In this document: piece after piece, positions 17,461 to 25,314 of the stretch | Layout of the letters: every line of letters begins with the position of its first letter | Numbering within the stretch: position 1 is the first letter of the stretch | Assembly: GCA_963843755.1 (NCBI GenBank) | Contig: CAWJLS010000005.1 | Span: 62,001-126,000, forward strand | From: CAWJLS01 sp963843755 | Lineage (GTDB): Bacteria; Acidobacteriota; Thermoanaerobaculia; Multivoradales; DATKCC01 | Direction of reading: 5' to 3' | Length of the DNA stretch: 64,000 nt | The notes under the pieces: generated by a model | Database searches by the model: none | Seen by the model: the letters and a program-made list of their open reading frames with translations, nothing else | What the model was told of the DNA's origin: nothing | Program-made: the position numbers and the translations under genes

Positions 17461-18576
17461 ATGGCGAAAGAGATCATGTTCGGTACTGGCTGGCGGCCCG
17501 ATCCGCCGGACGCGAGGGACTTCCATCTCAGCCACGACGCGATCCGCGATCTGCTCCGCGGCACGGGCGTGCTCGACGCCATGACCGGGGCGATCACCGC
17601 CCTGAAACCGTCGGTCGACCTGCGCAAGTGGTGCAGCCCGGTCAAGTTCCAGGGGCACTACAACACCTGCACGGCCCACGTGACGACGGGGATGATCGAG
17701 CTGCTGGAGAACAAGGCCCACGGCAGCTACGTCTCGGCGTCGCGGCTGTTCCTCTACCAGGTGGCCCGGCGCATCCTGGGCGAAACCGGCGATCCCGGCG
17801 TCTACCTGCGACAGATGATGGGAACGGTCGCCCTGGTCGGCGTGCCGCCGGAGAAGTACTGGCCCTACCTCGACACGTCGATCAAGGACGACCCGCGGCT
17901 CGACGGCGACAAGCCGGACGCCTTCTGCTACGCGGTCGCCAAGGAGTTCGGCGGTGTGCGCTACTTCCGCCTCGACACCTCGGTCGCCGACTCGTTGAGC
18001 GACATGATCCCGGCCGCCGACGCCGACGAGGCGCTCGGGGAGGGGACCGGGGGCGGGAAGAAGGGGCTCCGGGCCGGGCTCTCGAAGCTCGAGAAGAAAA
18101 TCGGCGCCAAGGTCGCCGAGAAGGTGGCTGAGAAGGTGGGCGAAAAGCATCCGGAGGGCGAGGTGCTCCTCCGCCTGCGGGCCTGCCTGTCGGCCTCCCT
18201 GCCGAGCTCGATCGGCTTCTCCCTCTACCGGAGCTCGCTGGTCCTGGCCGCCGACGACGGCGAGGTCCCCATGCCCGAGAGAGACGAGGCGCCGGTCGGG
18301 AGCCACGCGGTGCTGATCGTCGGCTACGACGACGAGAAGGTGATCGGCGACGGCAAGGACCACGAGAAGACCCGGGGCGCCTTCCTGTTCAAGAACTCGT
18401 GGAGCACCGATTGGGGCGACGACGGCTACGGCTGGCTGCCCTACGCCTACCTGCAGAGGGGCCTGGCCAAGGACTGCTGGTCGATGACTCAGGCGCGCTG
18501 GATCGAGACCGACGCCTTCCAGCTCGGGCTCGAAGACGAGGACCAGGACCGGGACCAGGACCAGGCGGCGTCCTAG
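17461..18576 (+). CDS. Papain-like (C1A) cysteine peptidase without signal peptide
   Basis: 371 residues. The catalytic set of the C1 family is complete: Gln64 (VKFQGHYNTC), Cys70, His282 (GSHAVLIVGYDD) and Asn312 (LFKNSWSTDWGDDGYG). PDARDF near the N-terminus resembles the start of bacterial C1 peptidases. Between residues about 190 and 235 there is an inserted Lys/Glu-rich helix with a repeating KVAEK unit, and the C-terminus ends in the acidic repeat EDEDQDRDQDQ. There is no signal peptide or propeptide, so it probably acts in the cytoplasm or is exported by an unknown route. It faces the kinase gene tail to tail, 13 bp apart. The target is unknown. Confidence 0.85.
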   Translation: MAKEIMFGTGWRPDPPDARDFHLSHDAIRDLLRGTGVLDAMTGAITALKPSVDLRKWCSPVKFQGHYNTCTAHVTTGMIELLENKAHGSYVSASRLFLYQVARRILGETGDPGVYLRQMMGTVALVGVPPEKYWPYLDTSIKDDPRLDGDKPDAFCYAVAKEFGGVRYFRLDTSVADSLSDMIPAADADEALGEGTGGGKKGLRAGLSKLEKKIGAKVAEKVAEKVGEKHPEGEVLLRLRACLSASLPSSIGFSLYRSSLVLAADDGEVPMPERDEAPVGSHAVLIVGYDDEKVIGDGKDHEKTRGAFLFKNSWSTDWGDDGYGWLPYAYLQRGLAKDCWSMTQARWIETDAFQLGLEDEDQDRDQDQAAS

Positions 18577-18589
18577 CTGCCACGGGCTG

Positions 18590-21500
18590 CTAGCGCAGGG
18601 CCGCGAGGCGCTTGCGCGCATCGGCGACCAGGTCCCGGTCGATCTCTCCGTCACCCCAGAAGTCCAGGAACCTCCGGTAGGCGGCCCGGGCGCCGTTGCG
18701 GTCGCCCTTCTGCTCCAGTACCCGCCCCAGGTAGTAGTAGCTGCGGACGTACTGGACGGGGTGGTAGAGGTGCTCCACGCCGCTCTCGGTGATGCGGCGG
18801 TACCTCGCTTCGGCCGCCGCGGAGTCGCCGAGCGTCCGGTAGGCGGTCGCCAGCTCGTACCAGAGCGGCACGTGGTCGGGGAGGCGCAGGCGGTGCCAGG
18901 CCAGCCCGCGAGGCGGCAGCATCTTCTCGGCCCGGGCGAGCTCGTCGACGGCCTTGCGCCGGTCGCCGCGCTCCGCGGCCAGGAGACCGAGGAGGCGGTG
19001 GTAGAGACGCTCTTCGACCTGCCCCGGCAGGAGGTCGCCGAGCGGCTCGACCTTCGCCGCGAGGCGATCCGCCTCGTCCGGGTGTCCGAGCCGTTGCTGG
19101 GCGAGCGCCGACCAGAACAGACCCTCCCATGCCGGCCAGTCGTCCTTGGCGAGCTTCTGTGCCTCGGTCGCGCTGGCGAGGCACTGCTCGGGCTGGCCGA
19201 GGAGCCAGAAGATCTCCGCCGCCAGGTTCGCGCTGGTTCCGACCAGAGGATCGCCGTCGGGGAAGACGGCGGCCGCGACGTCGAGCTTCTTCTCGGCGTC
19301 GCCCAGCCGTCCCTGGGACAGGACGACCATGGAGTTGGTGACGGCGCCCCGCCAGTCCCAGTAGGGCGCCCCGATCTTCGTCAGCTCACGGGCCGCCGAG
19401 TCGGCCTCGCGCCAGTTCTCTTCGAGGGAGGCGACGCGCCAGCGGGCGAGGTCGTCGAACGGTGAGCCCGGCCGGAGCTGCTCGGCCTCTTCGAGCATCT
19501 GGCTCGCCTGCTTCGTATCGCCCCAATTGCCGAGGTGCCAGCCGAGGATCAGGTGGGTGGACCAGCGATCGGGGTGCTGGTCCAGCCGGTCCTGGAGCAG
19601 CTTGCGCGCCTCCTCGTCGCGGCCGAGCGCGCCGTAGCTCTCGGCCAGCGAGTTGTAGAGGCCGTCGTAGTCGTAGCCGTTGTGGAGGAGGATCTCGAAG
19701 TGGCGGGTCGCCTCCTCGAACCGTTCCAGATAGGTATTGAGCAGGCCGAGCTGGTACCGGGCCGACTGGTGGTCCGGATAGAGGTCGAGCGCCTTGGTGA
19801 GGACGTCCACGGCCTTGCCGTAGGTGGCCCGGCGGCGCGCGAAGTCGATGCTCTGGACGTAGAAATGCTCGCGGGGAGGCAGCCGGTCGGCGTGGCTCAG
19901 AGCCTGCTTCACGGCCTGCTCCAGCTTTCCGTCCTGGCCCAGGGCCTCGTAGATCAACGCCAGCCGGACGTAGGCCATGGAGAAGCCGGGGTCGACCTGG
20001 GCGGCCTGCTGGAAGAGCGGGATCGCCTCTTCGATCTTCAGCTCTCGGCGGAGGCGCATCCCCTCGACGTAGAGGCGGTACGCGTCGACCGAGGAGGTCG
20101 AGACCGACTCGATGGGACGCTCGAGATCGGCCCGGTCTTCGGCGACCTGGACCGCGGGGCGGTCGAAGCTGTCGCGGATGGTCTCGCTCACCCGGTCGAC
20201 GAGGGTGAAGATGCTCGATTCGCCCTCACCCTGGACCTTGTCGGCCTTGATGATGTCGCCGGTGCTCGCGTCCTTGAGCAGGACGTTGAGCTGGATGGTG
20301 TCGCCGGCCTGGGCGAAGCTGCCGACGACGACCGAGGTCGCCCCGAGCTTGCTGGTCAGGCTGTCGACCACCGCCGTGGAGAGGAACGGCTCGTCGAGGG
20401 CTCCCAGCTCCTGGATGGCCTGGTAGAGCTGGTCGGTCGAGACCACGCGTAGGCCGGGGGACTGGGACAGGTCGGTGACGAGCATCTCGGTCAGGCCGGT
20501 GCGGAGCCATTCGAGGTTCGGCTCCCCGGTGAGATTCCGGAAGAAGAGGACCGCGATGGCGGGGCGGTTCTCCTGCAGAGCCTCGGCCGGTCTCGCCGCG
20601 CTCTCCGTCTGGCCGGACGTGGTGCTCGGCGGCTCGTGGGGCGCGCGCCGCGAGAGCAACACGCTGGCCGCCACGGCGAGGGTGATCGCGACCAGCACCC
20701 CGGCCAGCCAGCGGCGCATCGCCCGGCCGGAGCTTCCCGAGCTGACCAGCCGCCGCGTGATCGAGGTGCTCCGCAGCAGGCGCTCGGACTGCAGCTCCTG
20801 GCGCAGGCTGCGGAGCTCGTTGCGCAGGTCCTTGGCGGTCTGGAACCGGGCGTCCGGGTCCTTCTCCAGGCAGTGCGACAGGATGCGATCCAGGTGGCGG
20901 GGGAGCTCCCGGTTGCGCTCGTGGGCGGGCGGAGGGGAGTCCCGGAGGATCGCCGAGATCAGGTCGGCGGAGGTCTCGCCGGCGAACGGCCGTCCGCCGG
21001 AGGCCATCTCGTAGAGGATCACCCCGAGGGAGAAGATGTCGGAGCGTTGGTCGACCGCCTTGCCCTTGAGCTGCTCCGGGGACATGTACGGATAGGTGCC
21101 GAGAATCCGGCCCTCCTCCGTGAGATCTTGTTCGAGGACGACGGTGCGCTCCCGTGCCTCGGCCTCCTGGCGCAGCTTGGCGAGGCCGAAGTCGACCACC
21201 TTGACCCGCCCGTCGTCGGTCACCATCACGTTCGACGGCTTGAGGTCCCGGTGCGTCACGCCGCGGGCGTGGGCGGCGGACAGGGCGTCGGCCAGGGGGA
21301 TGGCGATCTCGAAGAACCGGTCCTCGGAGAGCCCGCTTTCGGGAATCAGCTCCGCGAGCGTCTGCCCTTCGATCAGCTCCATGACCAGCAACCGCTGGTC
21401 GCCGGCCTCTTCGACCGAGTAGACGGTGACGATGTTGGGGTGGTTGAGGCCGGCGAGCGCCTTCGCCTCGCGGGAGAACCGCTCCAGGTGCTCGGGGTCT

Positions 21501-21640
21501 TCCGCCACCAGGGCGGGGAGGACTTTGAGCGCCACCCGCCGGCGGAGCCGGGTGTCCTCGGCCAGGTACACCTCACCCATGCCGCCGCTGCCGAGCTTGT
21601 CGAGCACCCGGTAGTGAGCGACGGTTTGACCGATCATCAT
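18590..21640 (-). CDS. Transmembrane Ser/Thr protein kinase with TolB-like and TPR extracytoplasmic half
   Basis: 1016 residues from the ATG at 21640, which overlaps the stop of MT-A by 4 bp (ATGA). Residues 10-275 are a complete Hanks kinase: GSGGMGEVYLA (18-28), Lys39, Glu58, HRDLKPSN (130-137), DFG (150-152), activation-loop Thr residues and MSPEQ. A single membrane helix spans about 311-329. The outer part has a TolB-N/adenylate-cyclase-like domain (RPAIAVLFFRNLTGEPNLEW, LGATSVVVGSFAQAGDTIQL) and then many TPR units to the C-terminus. It phosphorylates Ser/Thr of cytoplasmic substrates in response to an envelope signal. The coupling to the methyltransferase genes and the FHA domain encoded three genes upstream suggest a phospho-signalling role in the cluster (inference). 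Confidence 0.92.
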   Translation of the reverse strand: MMIGQTVAHYRVLDKLGSGGMGEVYLAEDTRLRRRVALKVLPALVAEDPEHLERFSREAKALAGLNHPNIVTVYSVEEAGDQRLLVMELIEGQTLAELIPESGLSEDRFFEIAIPLADALSAAHARGVTHRDLKPSNVMVTDDGRVKVVDFGLAKLRQEAEARERTVVLEQDLTEEGRILGTYPYMSPEQLKGKAVDQRSDIFSLGVILYEMASGGRPFAGETSADLISAILRDSPPPAHERNRELPRHLDRILSHCLEKDPDARFQTAKDLRNELRSLRQELQSERLLRSTSITRRLVSSGSSGRAMRRWLAGVLVAITLAVAASVLLSRRAPHEPPSTTSGQTESAARPAEALQENRPAIAVLFFRNLTGEPNLEWLRTGLTEMLVTDLSQSPGLRVVSTDQLYQAIQELGALDEPFLSTAVVDSLTSKLGATSVVVGSFAQAGDTIQLNVLLKDASTGDIIKADKVQGEGESSIFTLVDRVSETIRDSFDRPAVQVAEDRADLERPIESVSTSSVDAYRLYVEGMRLRRELKIEEAIPLFQQAAQVDPGFSMAYVRLALIYEALGQDGKLEQAVKQALSHADRLPPREHFYVQSIDFARRRATYGKAVDVLTKALDLYPDHQSARYQLGLLNTYLERFEEATRHFEILLHNGYDYDGLYNSLAESYGALGRDEEARKLLQDRLDQHPDRWSTHLILGWHLGNWGDTKQASQMLEEAEQLRPGSPFDDLARWRVASLEENWREADSAARELTKIGAPYWDWRGAVTNSMVVLSQGRLGDAEKKLDVAAAVFPDGDPLVGTSANLAAEIFWLLGQPEQCLASATEAQKLAKDDWPAWEGLFWSALAQQRLGHPDEADRLAAKVEPLGDLLPGQVEERLYHRLLGLLAAERGDRRKAVDELARAEKMLPPRGLAWHRLRLPDHVPLWYELATAYRTLGDSAAAEARYRRITESGVEHLYHPVQYVRSYYYLGRVLEQKGDRNGARAAYRRFLDFWGDGEIDRDLVADARKRLAALR

Positions 21641-22419
21641 CGTTGCGAGGGGTGTAGACGGTAGCCGACGCGATCGGCCATCTCCACGTGGAGGCGGGGG
21701 CTTCGCAGCCGGGGGACGTAGAGCGTGCTGTTGACGTGGACCGGGGCGTCGGCGAGCCGACCGAGCGCGATGCGCTCGACGCTGGCGTCGGCGATGGGGA
21801 GCTGGGCCATGCGGTACAAGGTGACCTCGTGGTCGCCGGGGTAGGTTCGCTCCAGCGTCTCCTGGAGCAGGCGGAGCCCTTCGCGGTGGGCGTCGGCGCT
21901 CTCGCGCCAGATCCTCTCTCCGATCGCGCCGACCTGGAGGAGGACGAGCGCGCTGGCGGTGTCGAGCGCCCTGGGCCGGAGGACGAAGTCGGTCGCCTCG
22001 TACATCATCCGCCCCAGTTGCCCGGGATCGACCCCGAGATCCGCGACCAGACAGTCCTCGAACGACACGGCGGGGTACATGCGGGCGGGAACCGCCATTT
22101 CTCGAGCCCGCAGGATCGCCTCGTGGGTGGTGTGCATGGCGATGGCCGGGTTGCCGGAGAAGGCCGCGCACACCGAGAGGCCGTTTCCGAGGGGCTCCAC
22201 GATCCGGTCCACCATCGCGTTCGAGGCCTCCAGGCCGCTCCGGCCGGGGCGATAGCAGTCGTGCAGCGAGGTGGCCTCGGGGTTCAGGTCGCGAAGCCAG
22301 GCGGCCATCGCCGAGTCGGTCACGAGGTAGAGCAGGCGGTCCGCGTTGGCCATGACGCTCCGCGATTCGGGCGTCACCTGGCCGCTGACGTTGTACCCCA
22401 GCCCCACGATGCTCAGCAT
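21637..22419 (-). CDS. Borosin-type SAM methyltransferase homologue, MT-A (catalytic residues diverged)
   Basis: 260 residues of the tetrapyrrole-methylase superfamily, closest to the alpha-N-methyltransferases of borosin RiPPs (OphMA, SonM). The SAM fold shows IVGLGYNVSGQVTPESRSVM at the N-terminus, VCAAFSGNPAIAMHTTHEAI, ARMYPAVSFEDCLVADLGVD and TDFVLRPRALDTASALVLLQ. The start at 22419 matches the start of MT-C and overlaps the MT-B stop by 7 bp; an open extension upstream is out of register with the family. At the positions of OphMA Tyr63, Tyr66, Arg72 and Tyr76 this protein has His53, Tyr56, Gly62 and Ser66, so three of four are lost. It may be inactive, act as a partner of MT-B, or do other chemistry. 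Homology is confident; activity is uncertain. Confidence 0.8.
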   Translation of the reverse strand: MLSIVGLGYNVSGQVTPESRSVMANADRLLYLVTDSAMAAWLRDLNPEATSLHDCYRPGRSGLEASNAMVDRIVEPLGNGLSVCAAFSGNPAIAMHTTHEAILRAREMAVPARMYPAVSFEDCLVADLGVDPGQLGRMMYEATDFVLRPRALDTASALVLLQVGAIGERIWRESADAHREGLRLLQETLERTYPGDHEVTLYRMAQLPIADASVERIALGRLADAPVHVNSTLYVPRLRSPRLHVEMADRVGYRLHPSQR

Positions 22420-23279
22420 GGCTGGCCCTCGCGCCCACCCACCCCGGCCGCCAGAGACCGGTTCAGCCGCTCGCAGGCCGCCGGGTCGAGCTCCGCCTCT
22501 CGCGCCGGTGGAACGTAGAGCGTGGCGGCGACGGAGACTTCGACCCCGTCGGGAGGCCGGCTCAACTGCTCCAACCGGAGGCGGTGGATCTCCGGCATCG
22601 CGACGGGCAGCGTGGCGGCGGTGTAGACGATCACCTCGTGGTCGGCCGGGTAGTGAGCGCTGAGTGTCTCGACCAGGGGCGTCAGGCCTTCGGTCCGCCA
22701 GACGGACCGCTTGTAGAAGGTCGCGACCCCGATCGCGCCCACCTGCCACAGCACCAGGCCGGTCGTCGGATCGACCGGCCGGCCGGAGATCAGGAAGTCC
22801 GTCGCCTCGTAGCTCCGGATGCCGTGGAGCGCCGGGTCGACGCCGAGATCGGCGAACAGGCAGTCCTCGGCCGAGATCCCCGGCAGCATGCGCGCCGGAT
22901 AGCCCTCGGCGCGAGCCCTGCGGATGGCTTCGTGGGACGGGTAGACGAACACGCCGGGATGGCCGTAGAGGGCCAGGCAGACCGAGGCACCTTCGCGCAC
23001 GGGCGCCAGTATTCGCCGGACCATCTCTTCGTACGACTCCGTCCGCGGCTTGCCTTCGGCGTAGGCGTCGTAGAGGGACTCGTTGTTCGGGTTCAGGCGT
23101 TCGATCCAGTCACGGGTCGCGGCGTCGGACACGAGATGGAGCAGCCGGTCGGCACCTTCCATGGCCGATCGCGCCTCGGGCGTGACCTGACCGGAGACCA
23201 TGAACCCGGTGCCGACGACCAGAAGCGAGCCGGAACGCCCGCTGGCGGACGCTCCGGCACGATGTGACGGTGACTCCAT
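22413..23279 (-). CDS. Borosin-type peptide backbone alpha-N-methyltransferase, MT-B (catalytically intact)
   Basis: 288 residues. Residues 20-258 are a tetrapyrrole-methylase-fold SAM enzyme with the borosin-methyltransferase pattern: LLVVGTGFMVSGQVTPEAR (19-37), VCLALYGHPGVFVYPSHEA (100-118), ARMLPGISAEDCLFADLGVD (129-148) and YEATDFLISGRPVDPTTG. The loop SLYDAYAEGKPRTESYEEM holds Tyr70, Tyr73, Arg79 and Tyr83, with the same spacing as the catalytic Tyr63, Tyr66, Arg72 and Tyr76 of OphMA. It should move methyl groups from SAM to backbone amides of the peptide encoded 13 bp upstream. Unlike fungal OphMA, no core peptide is fused to its C-terminus, so this is the split form as in SonM/SonA. 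No ribosome site is evident; translation is probably coupled to the precursor gene. Confidence 0.88.
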   Translation of the reverse strand: MESPSHRAGASASGRSGSLLVVGTGFMVSGQVTPEARSAMEGADRLLHLVSDAATRDWIERLNPNNESLYDAYAEGKPRTESYEEMVRRILAPVREGASVCLALYGHPGVFVYPSHEAIRRARAEGYPARMLPGISAEDCLFADLGVDPALHGIRSYEATDFLISGRPVDPTTGLVLWQVGAIGVATFYKRSVWRTEGLTPLVETLSAHYPADHEVIVYTAATLPVAMPEIHRLRLEQLSRPPDGVEVSVAATLYVPPAREAELDPAACERLNRSLAAGVGGREGQPC

Positions 23280-23292
23280 CCCGGAGGAGGGC

Positions 23293-23499
23293 TCAGGGGA
23301 AGACGAGGCAGCCGGGGGGGCCGTCGTCTCCGAGGTACTTCTTCACCGCGTCGGCGTCCTTGGTTCGCAGGATCTGCTTGTCTTCGTCGCTGAGGCCACC
23401 GTGGGCGTCCATCGCCGCGTCGGGGTCCTTCATGTAATGGTCCCGCTTCGCCGGATCCTCGGAGAGCTTCGCAACAAACTCCGCTGCCTTCTTCGACAT
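23293..23499 (-). CDS. Split-borosin RiPP precursor peptide (predicted)
   Basis: 68 residues. Residues 1-56 form a short helical domain, with the run DHYMKDPDAAMDAHGGLSDE (20-39) and then LRTKDADAVKKYLG. This matches the borosin-binding domain of split-borosin precursors such as SonA (a 'Y..DP...M..HG.L...' pattern). After the linker DDGPPG comes the C-terminal core GCLVFP (63-68), short, hydrophobic and ending at the stop codon. Backbone N-methylation would be expected around Leu65 to Phe67. No export signal or double-glycine cleavage site of the usual kind is seen. It lies directly ahead of MT-B (13 bp) and has the strongest ribosome site of the cluster. The precursor role is inferred from context and pattern. 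Confidence 0.82.
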   Translation of the reverse strand: MSKKAAEFVAKLSEDPAKRDHYMKDPDAAMDAHGGLSDEDKQILRTKDADAVKKYLGDDGPPGCLVFP

Positions 23500-23503
23500 G
23501 CTG

Positions 23504-23509
23504 CCTCCT
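23504..23509 (-). promoter_or_regulatory. Consensus ribosome binding site of the borosin precursor
   Basis: AGGAGG on the minus strand, four bases before the start codon at 23499. Its neighbours MT-B and MT-A have no comparable site, which fits high expression of a precursor peptide relative to the enzymes that act on it. Confidence 0.8.
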
Positions 23510-23665
23510 ATGGTGGCTTCCGTTTCGGGGAGAGGCGCTCAGCTCCCCGGGTCCGGTTGGCTGGATCGGATCGGGACAGTCGACAAGGGGATCCGTCGGG
23601 GACCCCCGAGGACTCGAGGGCGTCTGCGCTTCACTTGTCCGCGAGGGTCGAGAATAGCACAGGGC

Positions 23666-25240
23666 TCAGGGACGCGCGGCGCCATTCCAGCATAGTTTGA
23701 ACAGCCGAATCGGCTCTTCGCGGCCCTTGACCTCGAGCGCCCCGAGATCGTCCACCGGCCACTCGAGACGGCCGTCGAGACGCTCGATCGTCGCCTCCGA
23801 AAGATAGATCTCGTCCGGACCCGCAAGGTCGCAGATCCGGCTGGCCATGTTGGTGGCGTCGCCCAGGGTCGCGTACTGGATGTAGTGCTCGGAGCCGACG
23901 TTGCCTGCCGCGACCAGCCCGGTGTTGACGCCGATGTGGATCTTCAGCTCGGGATGCCCCTCGCTCCGCCCCTGGAGCTCGCGGTTGAGCGCGGTCAGGC
24001 CCGTCTGCATGTCGACCGCCGCCCGGACGGCGAGGAGAGCGTCGTCCTCGCTCTCGAACGGCGCGCCCCAGACCGCCATCAGCGCGTCGCCGATGTACTT
24101 CTCCAGGGTTCCTTCGTAGCGGAAGACGATGTCGGACATGACCGGGAAGTAGGCGTTGAGCAGCCGGAGCACCTCCCGCGGGGGGATCTCGGCCGACAGC
24201 TCGGTGAAGCCGCAGAGGTCGGCGAACAGGGCGGTGACCTCGGTCTCCCGCCCTTCGAGGAGGAGGGTGTCGCCCTCCATGATCCGGCTCGCCGTCGCCG
24301 GCGGGAAGAAGCGCAGCAGGTTGTTGCGCGCCACGGCCTGGCGCTCGAGCTCGCCGTAGAGCGAGGAGTTCTCGATCGCCACCGCCGCCTGGTTGGCGAA
24401 CGCCGACAGGAAGTCGAGGTCGTTCCTGCGGAAGCGGCCGCGCGCCGAGAGGTTGTCGACGTAGAGCACCCCGAGCACCCGGTCCCGCGGCTTGAGCGGC
24501 GCGCACATGGAGCCGCGGATCGACTGGTGGAGCACGGACTGGGCCGGCGCCAGGCGCGGGTCGGACTGGGCGTCGCCGAACAGCGCCGCCACCTCCTTGT
24601 CGCGCACGTAGTTGACGATGTGCTGGCTGTAGATGGGCCCGTCCGCCGAGATTCCCGAACGGGTCTTGATCACCCGGGGGGCCAGGTCGTCGGTCTCCGG
24701 ATGGGCCATGAGGATGGCGGCGCGGTCGATGTCGAGGATCTCGAGGGCCAGATCGAGCACGCGCTCGAGGACGTCGTCGATCTGCCCCGGGGAGGCGAGG
24801 AGCTGGCTCACCTTGAGCAGGATCCTCAGGCGCTCTTCGGCCGCCCGCGGGCCGCGGAGCGGTGTCTCGAGCAGGTCGCGCATCGACAGCCGGGTCAGGT
24901 CGGCGTCGATGGCCCGCGAATGGGTCGGATGGCTGTCGGTCTCCGTCTTGGTCGGATCGGGGACGTAGCGGAACGGGGCGGCGCCACAGCGGATCTCCTC
25001 GCTGCCGTCGAGCACGGCGGTGTCGATCTTCTGGCCATCGACGAACGTCCCGTTCGTGCTGCCCAGGTCGGACAGCACCGTCTCTGCGTCGGTGACGTCG
25101 ATCTGGGCGTGGTACCGCGACAGGCTCCCCTGGAGCAGGAAGACGGTGTTGTCCTCGGCTCGCCCGATGGTGTTGACGCCCGGTCGGAGCTCGAACGTCC
25201 TCTCGTCGGCACGGCCTGGATTGAAGATCAGCCGGGGCAT
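23666..25240 (-). CDS. FHA-GAF-class III adenylate/guanylate cyclase
   Basis: 524 residues, cytoplasmic, no membrane segment. Residues 1-95 are an FHA domain with the phosphothreonine-binding residues (IGRAEDN at 25-31, SRYHAQI at 41-47, LGSTNGTFVDG at 59-69). Residues about 135-298 are a GAF domain. Residues about 333-515 are a class III cyclase homology domain with metal ligands Asp341 (FADLCGF) and Asp385 (EKYIGDALM), purine-selecting Lys381 and Asp461, and the Asn464/Arg468 transition-state pair (GDATNMASR). Lys381 with Asp461 points to ATP, hence cAMP. The FHA domain would recruit it to a phosphorylated partner, most simply the kinase of this cluster (inference). It sits between MT-C and the precursor; gaps of 74 and 166 bp leave room for internal promoters. 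Confidence 0.9.
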   Translation of the reverse strand: MPRLIFNPGRADERTFELRPGVNTIGRAEDNTVFLLQGSLSRYHAQIDVTDAETVLSDLGSTNGTFVDGQKIDTAVLDGSEEIRCGAAPFRYVPDPTKTETDSHPTHSRAIDADLTRLSMRDLLETPLRGPRAAEERLRILLKVSQLLASPGQIDDVLERVLDLALEILDIDRAAILMAHPETDDLAPRVIKTRSGISADGPIYSQHIVNYVRDKEVAALFGDAQSDPRLAPAQSVLHQSIRGSMCAPLKPRDRVLGVLYVDNLSARGRFRRNDLDFLSAFANQAAVAIENSSLYGELERQAVARNNLLRFFPPATASRIMEGDTLLLEGRETEVTALFADLCGFTELSAEIPPREVLRLLNAYFPVMSDIVFRYEGTLEKYIGDALMAVWGAPFESEDDALLAVRAAVDMQTGLTALNRELQGRSEGHPELKIHIGVNTGLVAAGNVGSEHYIQYATLGDATNMASRICDLAGPDEIYLSEATIERLDGRLEWPVDDLGALEVKGREEPIRLFKLCWNGAARP

Positions 25241-25249
25241 AGCAGCCCT

Positions 25250-25255
25250 ACTCTA
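25250..25255 (-). promoter_or_regulatory. Candidate -10 box ahead of the FHA-GAF-cyclase gene
   Basis: TAGAGT on the minus strand, nine bases before the ATG at 25240. No convincing -35 box or ribosome site accompanies it. The same hexamer precedes the AbrB-Doc module. It could give a leaderless transcript starting inside the cluster. Confidence 0.25.
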
Positions 25256-25314
25256 ATCGAGGGCGGGGGTCGAGGGCTTCGTGTCGGTCCGATGGACCAC
25301 CGCGTCGCGACAGA

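Noticed and set aside
21641..22438. An N-terminal extension of the kinase across the MT-A gene
   Set aside because: The frame is open, but the kinase N-terminus (VAHYRVLDKLGSGG) begins right after 21640, and MT-A is a well-supported gene in the other frame.
23590..23610. Terminator in the gap between the cyclase and the precursor genes
   Set aside because: TCGGGGACCCCCGA is palindromic, but its centre is too tight for a stable hairpin loop and no T-run follows on the minus strand.
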